Positions 1-7,690 of a stretch of 64,000 bases of DNA are shown here, piece after piece. Position numbers and translations under genes: made by a program. Origin of the DNA: Nonomuraea aurantiaca (GTDB taxonomy: Bacteria; Actinomycetota; Actinomycetes; Streptosporangiales; Streptosporangiaceae). The notes beneath the pieces were generated by a model that was not told where the DNA came from, ran no database searches, and saw only the letters and a list, made by a program, of their open reading frames with translations. Where the stretch lies: the NCBI RefSeq assembly GCF_020215705.1, contig NZ_JAIWNB010000005.1, positions 62,001 through 126,000 of the forward strand. The letters are read 5' to 3'. Every line of letters starts with the position of its first letter. Positions within the stretch are counted from its first letter, which is position 1.

Positions 1-470
1 ACATCATGTTCGAGCCGGGCTTCAACGCCGGCTACCTCGGCTCGCTGGCCGAGCACGCGGTGCTGCCGATCGCCACGTACGCGCTGTCGGCCTACGGCGG
101 CTGGGTCCTGGCGATGAAGTCGAGCGTTGTCACCGTGCTCGGCGACGACTTCATCCTGGCCGCCGAGCTGCGCGGCATGAAGCGCTCGATCATCTTCCGC
201 TACATCGCGCGCAACGCGATCCTGCCGCTGTTCACGATCCTCGCCCTGTCGCTCGGGCTGCTCCTCGGCGGCGCGGTCTTCATCGAGAAGATCTTCAACT
301 ATCCGGGACTCGGGTGGCTGCTCATCGAGAGCATCAACACCCGCGACTACGCGCTGATGGGCGGGGCGTTCCTGCTGATCACCGCCGCGGTCATCGTGGC
401 GAACATCGTGGCCGACCTGTTCTACACGGTGATCGACCCGCGGGTACGCAGCGGAGAGGACTCGACATGA
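1..470 (+). CDS. ABC transporter permease, DppB/OppB type (5' truncated by window edge)
   Basis: This is the C-terminal part of an inner-membrane permease of a peptide/nickel-type ABC importer. The reading frame is open to the left edge of the window, so the ATG at 6 is probably internal. The visible part has several hydrophobic segments and the cytoplasmic EAA loop (LAAELRGMKRSIIFRYIARN then AILP), which contacts the ATPases. The stop overlaps the start of the next permease (ATGA), so the two are translationally coupled. The substrate-binding protein and perhaps a regulator are expected upstream, outside the window. The family is clear; the substrate is not. The downstream namZ and murQ genes suggest muropeptides or MurNAc sugars (inference). 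Confidence 0.93.
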   Translation, partial: IMFEPGFNAGYLGSLAEHAVLPIATYALSAYGGWVLAMKSSVVTVLGDDFILAAELRGMKRSIIFRYIARNAILPLFTILALSLGLLLGGAVFIEKIFNYPGLGWLLIESINTRDYALMGGAFLLITAAVIVANIVADLFYTVIDPRVRSGEDST

Positions 471-1372
471 GCACCGTGCTGATCCCTGAGACGGCGTCCG
501 CCGCCGCGACCATGCGCCGTAACTTCTGGCTCGGCGTCTGGCGGGTGATGAAGCGCAAGCCCAGTCGGCTGGCCGGTGTGATCATCATCGCCGGCTTCGC
601 GTTCATGGGCGCCTTCGGGCCGATGTTCTATCCGGACCAGCTGCCGGACGACTCCAACGCCATCACCCAGGCGCCGAGCTGGGCGCACTGGTTCGGCACC
701 GACCCCCAGGGCAGGGACGTGCTCGCGCTGGTCATCACCGGCTCCCGCTACGTCCTGCTCAGCGCCGCGGTGACCGCGGTCATCACGGTGGTCTTCGGTA
801 CGACGCTCGGCCTGTTCTCCGGGTTCAAGCGGGGCCGCTGGGACAGCGTGCTCATGCGGATCACCGACATGAAGCTCACCATCCCCGGCCTGCCGCTGCT
901 GCTGGTCCTGGCGATGGTCTGGAAGTTCGGCAGCCCGATCCAGATGGGCCTGGTGCTCGGCCTGCTCGGCTGGGGAGGGGTGGCGCGGGCCGTCCGCGCC
1001 CAGACGCTCTCGCTGCGCGAACGCGGCTTCATCGAGGCCGCGCGGGGGCTGGGCCTGTCCACGAGGCACATCATCGGCAAGGAACTGCTGCCGAGCATGG
1101 CCCCGTACATCGCGATGAACATGCTCATCGCGGTCACCGGCGCCGTCTACGCGCAGGTGGGCCTGTTCTTCCTGGGCGTCCTGCCGTACGAGGCGAACAA
1201 CTGGGGCGTGATGCTCAACCTGGCCGTGTTCCAGGCAGGCGCCATGATCACGCCGAACGCGCTCGGTTACCTGCTGGGGCCGCTGCTGGCGATCCTGCTG
1301 CTCACCCTCGGCATCGTGCTCGTGGTCGACGCCATGGACGAGATCTTCAACCCCCGGCTGCGTGAGGAGTAG
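467..1372 (+). CDS. ABC transporter permease, DppC/OppC type
   Basis: A 301-residue second permease of the importer. It has the DppC-type N-terminal cytoplasmic stretch (residues 1-30), a first membrane segment near 36-52, the family motif HWFGTDPQGRD that follows the first periplasmic loop, and an EAA loop (RGFIEAARGLGLS ending in ELLPS). The ATG at 467 overlaps the stop of the upstream permease by 4 nt and was preferred over the longer open frame from 314, because the protein from 467 starts exactly where the family starts. It sits 2 nt before the first ATPase gene. Together with the DppB, DppD and DppF partners it forms a canonical heterotetrameric importer core. Substrate assignment rests only on context. 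Confidence 0.95.
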   Translation: MSTVLIPETASAAATMRRNFWLGVWRVMKRKPSRLAGVIIIAGFAFMGAFGPMFYPDQLPDDSNAITQAPSWAHWFGTDPQGRDVLALVITGSRYVLLSAAVTAVITVVFGTTLGLFSGFKRGRWDSVLMRITDMKLTIPGLPLLLVLAMVWKFGSPIQMGLVLGLLGWGGVARAVRAQTLSLRERGFIEAARGLGLSTRHIIGKELLPSMAPYIAMNMLIAVTGAVYAQVGLFFLGVLPYEANNWGVMLNLAVFQAGAMITPNALGYLLGPLLAILLLTLGIVLVVDAMDEIFNPRLREE

Positions 1373-1374
1373 CA

Positions 1375-2364
1375 GTGGCGGACCAAGCACCGGGAGTGCG
1401 CATCGACGGCCTCACGGTCGTCTACAAGACGCCGGCGGGCGAGTTGCCCGCCGTACGCGGCATCAGCCTGACCCTGGAACCCGGCACGATCACCGGCATC
1501 GTCGGCGAATCGGGGTCCGGCAAGTCCACGCTGGCCCTGTCGCTGCTCAACGCGGTGCAGCCGCCGGGCAGGATCGCGGCGGGCAGCGTGGAGATCGACG
1601 GGCTCGGCGACGTGGTCGGGCTCGCGGGCGAGCAGCTGCGCAAGGCCAGGGGCGCCCACATCGGGTACGTCTTCCAGGCCGCCCAGAACTCCCTCAACCC
1701 GCTCAAGACCGTCGGCAAGCAACTGCTCGACCTGGGCCGCTCGCACGGCGTCGAGGACCTGCCCGGCCTGGTCCGCGAGGCCAGGGAGCTGCTGGGCCGG
1801 ATGGGCCTCGACGGGGCCAGGGTGCTGGACTCGCACCAGCACGAGCTGTCCGGCGGCATGCGGCAGCGGGTCGGCATCATGCTGGCGCTGGTGCTCAACG
1901 CGCACCTGGTGGTGCTGGACGAGCCGACGACCGCGCTGGACATGATCACCCAGGCGAACATCCTGAAGATCGTCCGTGAGGTGCACGCCGAGCGCGGCCT
2001 GACCACCCTGGTGATCACGCACGACATCGGCGTGGTGGCCGAGGTGGCCGACCGGCTCGCGGTCATGTACGGCGGACGCCTGGTGGAGCAGGGGCCCACC
2101 AGGGAAGTGCTGGGCGCGCCCCGCCATCCCTACACCAGGGGCCTGATCAAGGCGATCCCCCGGCTGGTCGGCGACATCGACGAGGCCAGGGCGCTGCCGG
2201 GACGGCCGCCGACACTGGCGACGGTGCCCAAGGAGGGCTGCGTGTTCAGGGAGCGCTGCCCGCAGCGGATGGACGTGTGCGACACCGTCGATCCCTCGGT
2301 GGTGGCCGACGGAGCGAGGGTCGTGGCCTGCCACGCGGTGACGGTGAAGGAGCACGCTTCGTGA
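1375..2364 (+). CDS. ABC transporter ATP-binding protein, DppD/OppD type
   Basis: A 329-residue ATPase of the peptide-type importer. Walker A is GESGSGKST (about residues 44-52), the signature is LSGGMRQRV, and Walker B is VVLDEPTTALD. The C-terminal extension has the Cys pair typical of OppD/DppD proteins (GCVFRERCPQ and DVC), a region that in this family can bind an iron-sulfur cluster. It starts at GTG 2 nt after the DppC stop, and its own stop overlaps the next GTG (GTGA at 2361). All four transporter genes therefore form one transcription unit. Confidence 0.95.
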   Translation: MADQAPGVRIDGLTVVYKTPAGELPAVRGISLTLEPGTITGIVGESGSGKSTLALSLLNAVQPPGRIAAGSVEIDGLGDVVGLAGEQLRKARGAHIGYVFQAAQNSLNPLKTVGKQLLDLGRSHGVEDLPGLVREARELLGRMGLDGARVLDSHQHELSGGMRQRVGIMLALVLNAHLVVLDEPTTALDMITQANILKIVREVHAERGLTTLVITHDIGVVAEVADRLAVMYGGRLVEQGPTREVLGAPRHPYTRGLIKAIPRLVGDIDEARALPGRPPTLATVPKEGCVFRERCPQRMDVCDTVDPSVVADGARVVACHAVTVKEHAS

Positions 2365-3371
2365 TTACCGGGACGGGCATCACCAAGACGTTCAAGCAGC
2401 GCGGCAACATGCTCGGCAAGCGGGAGGTCCCGGCGCTGCGCGGCGTGGACTTCGCGATCACCAAGGGCGGGTCCGCGTCGTTCATCGGCGAGTCGGGCTG
2501 CGGCAAGACCACGCTCGGGCGCATCATCGCCGGGCTGGAGACCTACGACGCGGGCGAGATCGCGATCGACGGGACGCCCATGTCGCCGCTGAAGGTCAAG
2601 CAGCGGCAGCCGCACTTCCGCAAGATCCAGATGATCCACCAGGACCCCTACTCGGCGCTGAACCCGACCCGGACGATCTACCAGACACTCCAGGCGCCGC
2701 TGGCGCTGCGGGCCGGGCAGACCGGTCGGCCCGAGGGCTGGATCGACGAGCGGGCCGCCGAGGTGCTGTCGCTGGTCGGCCTCGACCCCGGAACGGTCCT
2801 GTCGCGCTACCCGCACCAGCTCTCGGGCGGCATGCGGCAGCGCGTGGTGATCGCCCGCGCGCTGACCGTCGACCCCGAGATGCTCGTCGCCGACGAGGCG
2901 GTCTCGATGATCGACGTGTCGTTGCGGCTCGGCATCCTGGCGCTGCTGAAGGACCTACGTGAGCGGCTGGGCGTCAGCGTGCTGTTCATCACGCACGACG
3001 TGGCCACCGCGCGCTACATCGGCGGCGACAGCGAGCTGTACGTGATCTACCGCGGCCAGGTCGTGGAGCGCGGGCCGGTGGACACGATCATCGCCGACCC
3101 GGTGCATCCGTACACGCAGTCGCTGCTGTCCGCCATCCCCGTGCTGCACGGGCTGGAGCGGCCCGGTGAGGAGCCGGTGGTGCCGCTGGAGTCGCTCGCC
3201 GAGGACCAGTCCGACAGCGGGTGCCTGTTCGCGCCCCGGTGCCCGTTCCGCGGCGACGGGTGCACGGACGAGCGGCCGCTGCTCCAGGTGACGGACGGCG
3301 TACCTCAGGAGCACGCCTGCTACTACCCGCGGCGGCGCAGCGTCATCGCGCGCCCGATGAGCGAGGTGTGA
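2361..3371 (+). CDS. ABC transporter ATP-binding protein, DppF/OppF type
   Basis: A 336-residue partner ATPase. Walker A is GESGCGKTT (about residues 43-51) and the signature is LSGGMRQRV. Walker B reads LVADEAVSMID instead of the usual DEPVSALD, so the Pro after the catalytic Glu is Ala and the D-loop is changed; whether this weakens one ATP site cannot be told from sequence. The C-terminal oligopeptide-type tail carries Cys residues (GCLFAPRCPF, GDGC, HAC). The start is GTG at 2361, overlapping the previous stop; the longer open frame from 2277 runs inside the DppD gene and is not needed. Its stop overlaps the GNAT gene start at 3368. Confidence 0.94.
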   Translation: MITGTGITKTFKQRGNMLGKREVPALRGVDFAITKGGSASFIGESGCGKTTLGRIIAGLETYDAGEIAIDGTPMSPLKVKQRQPHFRKIQMIHQDPYSALNPTRTIYQTLQAPLALRAGQTGRPEGWIDERAAEVLSLVGLDPGTVLSRYPHQLSGGMRQRVVIARALTVDPEMLVADEAVSMIDVSLRLGILALLKDLRERLGVSVLFITHDVATARYIGGDSELYVIYRGQVVERGPVDTIIADPVHPYTQSLLSAIPVLHGLERPGEEPVVPLESLAEDQSDSGCLFAPRCPFRGDGCTDERPLLQVTDGVPQEHACYYPRRRSVIARPMSEV

Positions 3372-4276
3372 TTCCGGTGACCCGGCAGGCCGACGCCGCC
3401 GACCTCGCGGGCGCCGCGGCGGCGATCCGGCAGGCCGACGCCGCCGACCTCGTGGCCGCCGCGGAGGTGGCGCGGGCGGCGCTCACGCTGGACGGCGGCG
3501 AAGGGGCGGCCCTGGTCGAGCGGCTGGCGCGGCCGCCCGCCGGTCGGCGCTGGACCGCGCTGGTGATGGACGGCGGGGTCGTCATGGCCTCGGTGTCCGC
3601 CAAGGATCCGGCCGTCGGGCACCTCGATCTGCTGGCCGTACACCCGGACGCGCGGGGGCGGGGGCACGGCCGGGCGCTGGTCGGCGCGGCCGAGGAGTGG
3701 CTACGGTCGGCGGGGGCGAGGCAGGCGCGCTTCGCCGGGAACCCGCCCTGCTACGCCTGGCCGGGCATCGACGTGCGCTACACCGCCGCCGCGTGCCTGG
3801 CGGAGCGCCTCGGCTACGAGCGCTACCACGTGGCCTGGAACATGACCGCCGACCTCGGCCCGGACCTGTCCGTCGAAGAGGAGCCGGCACGGCTGGCCGA
3901 GGCCGGAGTGAGCGTGCACGCGGCCGGGGCGGACCGGGAGCGGGTTGCCGCTTTTGTGCGTGAGCACTGGAACGAGAACTGGGCCTGGGAGGCCGCCGGC
4001 GCCGCCGGGCTGCACTACGCCGAGCGCGACGGGCGGATCCTGGGGTTCGCCGCCTGGGGGGCGCGGCCGGCCTGGTTCGGGCCGATGGGGACGGCGCCCG
4101 AGGCGCGCGGGCTCGGCGTGGGCGGCGTGCTGCTGCGCCGCTGCCTGGCCGAGATGCGCGCCGCCGGACAATCCAGCGCGCAGATCGGCTGGGTCGGGCC
4201 GCTGCGGTTCTACTCGCGCGCCGTGGGCGCGCGGGCCGAACGCGTCTTCTGGCTCTACCGACGCGATCTGGCGTGA
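3368..4276 (+). CDS. GNAT-family protein with two acetyltransferase domains
   Basis: A 302-residue protein with two GNAT folds. The first has the acetyl-CoA loop motif HPDARGRGHG, the second APEARGLGVGG followed by a C-terminal strand ending WLYRRDLA. GNAT enzymes transfer acetyl groups from acetyl-CoA to amines. The GTG at 3368 overlaps the stop of the ATPase gene in the same way as the upstream junctions; a second GTG lies at 3377. The N-terminus carries an in-frame 15-codon duplication (RQADAADL occurs twice, see repeat). The gene ends the importer operon and faces the namZ-like gene. An amino-sugar or muropeptide substrate is plausible from context only. Confidence 0.85.
   Translation: MIPVTRQADAADLAGAAAAIRQADAADLVAAAEVARAALTLDGGEGAALVERLARPPAGRRWTALVMDGGVVMASVSAKDPAVGHLDLLAVHPDARGRGHGRALVGAAEEWLRSAGARQARFAGNPPCYAWPGIDVRYTAAACLAERLGYERYHVAWNMTADLGPDLSVEEEPARLAEAGVSVHAAGADRERVAAFVREHWNENWAWEAAGAAGLHYAERDGRILGFAAWGARPAWFGPMGTAPEARGLGVGGVLLRRCLAEMRAAGQSSAQIGWVGPLRFYSRAVGARAERVFWLYRRDLA
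3383..3452 (+). repeat. Two copies of a 25-bp direct repeat, 45-bp period
   Basis: The same 25 bases occur at 3383-3407 and 3428-3452. The 45-bp offset keeps frame and duplicates the peptide RQADAADL near the N-terminus of the GNAT protein, with an Ala-rich spacer between. It looks like a recent slippage or unequal-exchange duplication. Confidence 0.9.
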
Positions 4277-4365
4277 TGTCACACGCCGGTACGGATTCCG
4301 CCATCTTCGGTGCGCCGCTTCACGCGGCCACCGTAGGTGCAGACTCCGCAACCTGCGGTGCGCCG

Positions 4366-5475
4366 CTAGTAGAGGAGCCGGCCTTCGGGATGGGCGGGGT
4401 CGGGGCAGAGGGCACGTGGGTCCTCCCCGGCGTCCAGGCACCTCGTGAGCGTGTCGGAGCCCCACAGGTGGTCCATGAACAGCTCGGGCCCCCACCAGGC
4501 CAGCTCGCCCGGATAGAGCGTGCGGGCCACGTGCAGCATGGACAGGCCGGTCAGCACCGGCCGGTACGCCTCCCGGTCGTGCACGTGCAGCTGGACCCCG
4601 TGCACGGTCGTGCCCGCGTGCTTGTGGAACGTCGGCGTGAACCAGGTCTCCCTGAACCGCACCCCGGGCAGGCCGAGCGCGTTGAGCGCGGGCGCGAACC
4701 GGTCGTCGACGTACGGCGCGCCGACCAGCTCGAACGGCCGGGTGGTGCCGCGTCCCTCGGAGAAGTTCGTGCCCTCGAACAGCCCGGTGGCCGGGTAGGC
4801 GTACGCGGTCTCGACGGTCGGCATGTTGACCGACGGCATCACCCAGGGCAGCCCGGTCTCGGCGAACGTCATGCCGCGCCGCCACCCGTCCATGGTGACC
4901 ACGCGCAGGTCCAGGTCGAAGCCGAACAGCGTGGCCAGCTCCCCCGCGGTCCTGCCGTGGCGTACCGGCAGCGGGAACCTGCCGACGAAGCTGGCGAACT
5001 CCGGGTCGAGCAGCGGCCCCTCCTCGACGGTCCCGCCGAGCGGGTTGGGCCGGTCCAGCACCACGAACCGCAGGCCCAGCCGGCCGGCCGCGGCCATCAG
5101 GTCGTACATGGTCCAGATGTAGGTGTAGAAGCGGGTGCCCACGTCGGCGATGTCGAACACCAGCGTGTCGACGCCGGCGCCCGCCACCACCTCGTCCAGC
5201 GCCGCGCCGGAGACCTTGTGGGTGTTGAAGACGGGCAGGCCGGTTCTGGGGTCGATCGTGTCGGACTCGCTGCCGTTCGCCTGAGCGGTGCCCCGCATGC
5301 CGTGCTCCGGGCCGAACAGCGCCGTCAGCGGCACTCCGGCCGCGCTGAGGGCGTCCGCCGTGGGGGTCAGATCAGGCAGGACGCCTGTCGGGTTGGTGAT
5401 CAGGCCCAGCCGGGTGCCACCCGCCAGGGTGGGATCCGTGGCCAGCCGTTCGGCGCCAGTGCGTACGTACGTCAT
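4366..5475 (-). CDS. namZ: DUF1343 / NamZ-like exo-beta-N-acetylmuramidase
   Basis: A 369-residue member of the YbbC/NamZ family, whose characterised Bacillus member releases MurNAc from the non-reducing end of peptidoglycan fragments. Family motifs visible are GPEHGMRG (about 55-62), DIADVGTRFYTY (about 108-119), LDRPNPLGG and EGRGTTRPFE. The ATG at 5475 gives the family-length N-terminus (TRLGLITNPTG near residue 21). No signal peptide is visible, unlike the secreted Bacillus enzyme, which suggests action in the cytosol after import. It is divergent from murQ with 57 nt between them and convergent with the GNAT gene. The family is secure; cytosolic location is inference. Confidence 0.88.
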   Translation of the reverse strand: MTYVRTGAERLATDPTLAGGTRLGLITNPTGVLPDLTPTADALSAAGVPLTALFGPEHGMRGTAQANGSESDTIDPRTGLPVFNTHKVSGAALDEVVAGAGVDTLVFDIADVGTRFYTYIWTMYDLMAAAGRLGLRFVVLDRPNPLGGTVEEGPLLDPEFASFVGRFPLPVRHGRTAGELATLFGFDLDLRVVTMDGWRRGMTFAETGLPWVMPSVNMPTVETAYAYPATGLFEGTNFSEGRGTTRPFELVGAPYVDDRFAPALNALGLPGVRFRETWFTPTFHKHAGTTVHGVQLHVHDREAYRPVLTGLSMLHVARTLYPGELAWWGPELFMDHLWGSDTLTRCLDAGEDPRALCPDPAHPEGRLLY

Positions 5476-5487
5476 GAACCCATTGTC

Positions 5488-5502
5488 TGAAAGATATTTA
5501 CA
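5488..5502. promoter_or_regulatory. Candidate operator between namZ and murQ
   Basis: An AT-rich imperfect palindrome with TG-AA and TT-CA half-sites in the 57-nt divergent spacer. The flanks are GC-rich, so this AT island (about 5480-5510) is also the likely location of both promoters. RpiR/MurR-type regulators commonly control murQ genes, so such a site is a reasonable guess, not a demonstrated match. Confidence 0.4.
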
Positions 5503-5532
5503 AGAGAGAAGTAGAGGGTGGAAATTAGCGTC

Positions 5533-6432
5533 ATGATTGATCCGCTCCCCGAGCTGCCCACCGAACAGAGCGATCCCCGCTACAGCCAGATCGACCGGAT
5601 GCCGACAGAGCAGGTCGCCCGGCTGATGAACCAGGCCGACGCCGCCGTGCCCGCCGCGGTCGCCGTCGCGATCCCGGTCATCTCCGCCGCCATCGACGCG
5701 ATCGCCGCGCGCATGGCCGAGGGCGGGCGGCTGCTGTACGTCGGCGCCGGTACGTCGGGGCGGCTGGCCGTGCTCGACGCCTCCGAGTGCCCGCCGACGT
5801 TCGGCACCGATCCGTCGCTCGTCCAGGGCATCATCGCGGGCGGCCACGACGCGCTCACCCGCTCCGTCGAAGGCGCGGAGGACGACGCCGCCGCGGGCGC
5901 CGCCTCGCTCGCGGAGCTGGAGGTGGGCCCGCTCGACTCGGTGGTGGGCGTGTCGGCCAGCGGGCGGGCCCCCTTCGTGCTCGGCGCGCTGGCGGAGGCG
6001 ACCCGGCGGGAGGCGCTGACCGTCGGCCTTTCGTGCAACGACGGCGCGCCCCTGTCGGCCGCCGCCGAGCACGCGATCGAGGTGGTGGTGGGTCCCGAGG
6101 TGGTGACCGGCTCCACCCGGCTCAAGGCGGGCACGGCTCAGAAGCTGGTGCTCAACATGATCTCCACCATCTCCATGGTCCGGCTCGGCCGTACGTACGG
6201 CAACAAGATGATCGAGATGTCGGCGATGAACAGCAAGCTGGCGGACCGGGCGCTCCGCATGGTGCGCGACATCACCGGCGCCGACGACGACACGGCGGGC
6301 AAGGCGCTGGACGCGGCGGGCGGGCAGGCGAAGATAGCGGTGCTGATGATCCAGCACGGGCTCGACGCCGGCGGGGCCCGCGCCCTGCTGGAATCGCACG
6401 GCGAGCGACTCAGCGACGCGCTGAGCAGCTGA
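5533..6432 (+). CDS. murQ: N-acetylmuramic acid 6-phosphate etherase
   Basis: A 299-residue SIS-domain enzyme that splits MurNAc-6-phosphate into GlcNAc-6-phosphate and D-lactate in the cytosol. The family motif GAGTSGRLAVLDASECPP (about 71-88) contains the conserved Glu84 that matches the E. coli catalytic Glu, and a second acidic motif SVEGAEDD lies near 112-119. The helical C-terminal part (KALDAAGGQAKIAVLM onward) is family-typical. ATG at 5533 gives the same length as E. coli MurQ; a GTG at 5518 is in frame, but its upstream spacing to AGAGGG is worse. The substrate must be phosphorylated by a MurNAc kinase or PTS; neither is seen here. Confidence 0.95.
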   Translation: MIDPLPELPTEQSDPRYSQIDRMPTEQVARLMNQADAAVPAAVAVAIPVISAAIDAIAARMAEGGRLLYVGAGTSGRLAVLDASECPPTFGTDPSLVQGIIAGGHDALTRSVEGAEDDAAAGAASLAELEVGPLDSVVGVSASGRAPFVLGALAEATRREALTVGLSCNDGAPLSAAAEHAIEVVVGPEVVTGSTRLKAGTAQKLVLNMISTISMVRLGRTYGNKMIEMSAMNSKLADRALRMVRDITGADDDTAGKALDAAGGQAKIAVLMIQHGLDAGGARALLESHGERLSDALSS

Positions 6433-6483
6433 CCGGCTGAGCAGCTGACTGACTGAGCGACTGAGCGGCTGGGCGAGTGAGCG

Positions 6484-6510
6484 GCTCGTGGGCGCGGTGA
6501 ACCCACGAGC
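6484..6510 (+). other. Stem-loop between murQ and the serine hydrolase gene
   Basis: A perfect 9-bp inverted repeat (6484-6492 pairs with 6502-6510) with a 9-nt loop. It follows a degenerate run of CTGAGC-like repeats after the murQ stop (about 6433-6485). There is no T-run, so it may be an mRNA processing or attenuation hairpin rather than a classical terminator. Confidence 0.5.
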
Positions 6511-6536
6511 TGGTGGACCGACGGGGAGGCTGAACG

Positions 6537-7592
6537 ATGTCCGATCGGCTGGACGCGATCCTGGCGGACGGCGTGCCGCGCGTGTGCTCGGCGGCGGTGG
6601 CGCTGATCTCCGTGGACGGCTCGGTGGCGGCCTCGGCCGTCGCCGGGGAGCTGGTCCGCTATGCCGACCTCGAGGGCACCCTGACCGCCGACCGGCCGGC
6701 GGCGGCCCGCGACTCGGTCTTCGACCTGGCCTCGATCAGCAAACTGTTCACCACGGCCGTGGTGCTGTCGCTGGCCGAGGAGGGCCGCCTGGACCTCGAC
6801 GAGCCGGTGGCGGCCTGGCTGCCGGGCGCCGACCCTCGGGTCACCCTGCGGCGCCTGCTCACGCACACGGCCGGTCTGCGGCCCACCCGCCGCATCGACC
6901 TCGAACTGCCCGGCGCCGATCCGGCCGCGCGCATGGCGGCGATGGTCGGCACCCCGGTCACCGGCCCGGTCGGCGGGCCGTATCTCTACAGCGACGTGGG
7001 CATGGTCATGGTGGGCCGCGTCGCCGAACTGGCGGGCGGCGCGCCACTGGACGCGCTGGTCGGCGAACGGGTCACCGGCGTGCTCGGCCTGACCGACACC
7101 GACTTCCGGCCGGGCCCGGCGACGCTCCCGCGGATCGCCGCCACCGAGTGGAAGCCCGAACGCCGGGGACCCGGCTGTGTGCGCGGCGAGGTGCACGACG
7201 AGACCGCGTACGGCCTGGGCGGCGTGGCGGGGCACGCGGGCGTGTTCGCGACGGCCGACGACCTGCTGGCGTTCGGCGAGACGCTGCGGCTGGGCGGCGG
7301 CGCGCTGCTGCGCCCGGAGACCGTGGCCGAGATGGTCCGCGACCAGGGAGCGGAGGGCGCCGCGTTCCGGCACGGCCTCGGCGTACGGATCGGCGACCCG
7401 GCCATCGTGGGACCGCTGGGCGCCGCCTTCGGCCATTCCGGATTCACCGGCACCTCACTGGTCGTCGACCCGACCCGCGGGCTCACCGTGGTGCTGCTGA
7501 CGAACGCCGTACACCCGGTGCGGGGCCGCGACGGCATCCGCGGCCTGCGCCACGCGGTCGCCGCGGAGGCGCTCCGGCTCGCGGCGTCCTGA
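6537..7592 (+). CDS. Serine hydrolase, class C beta-lactamase-like family
   Basis: A 351-residue protein with the penicillin-binding fold signatures: SxxK as SISK (Ser66 to Lys69), YxN replaced by YSD (about 151-153), and HSG near residue 302 in place of KTG. A strong GGGGAGG ribosome site precedes the ATG. There is no signal peptide, so the protein should be cytosolic. In Bacillus the ybbC-murQ cluster also carries an amidase-like serine hydrolase, so cleavage of peptides from muropeptides or lactyl derivatives is a fair guess, but the family includes esterases and D-amino peptidases. It is transcribed with murQ. Confidence 0.88.
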   Translation: MSDRLDAILADGVPRVCSAAVALISVDGSVAASAVAGELVRYADLEGTLTADRPAAARDSVFDLASISKLFTTAVVLSLAEEGRLDLDEPVAAWLPGADPRVTLRRLLTHTAGLRPTRRIDLELPGADPAARMAAMVGTPVTGPVGGPYLYSDVGMVMVGRVAELAGGAPLDALVGERVTGVLGLTDTDFRPGPATLPRIAATEWKPERRGPGCVRGEVHDETAYGLGGVAGHAGVFATADDLLAFGETLRLGGGALLRPETVAEMVRDQGAEGAAFRHGLGVRIGDPAIVGPLGAAFGHSGFTGTSLVVDPTRGLTVVLLTNAVHPVRGRDGIRGLRHAVAAEALRLAAS

Positions 7593-7614
7593 CACCGGAA
7601 CCGCATCGCTCCTC

Positions 7615-7663
7615 GGATCTCGGCGGTGATCGCAGCGTCGCCACGATGCGGGCGCGGACCTGG
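7615..7663 (+). repeat. 49-bp shard copied from the aldo/keto reductase gene
   Basis: Bases 7615-7663 match 10056-10104 inside the aldo/keto reductase gene with 3 differences in 49 and no gap; flanks do not match. It lies in the short space after the serine hydrolase gene and encodes nothing by itself. This is a local duplication fragment. Confidence 0.8.
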
Positions 7664-7690
7664 CCGGCCCGGCACTCGGTACGGGTGCCC

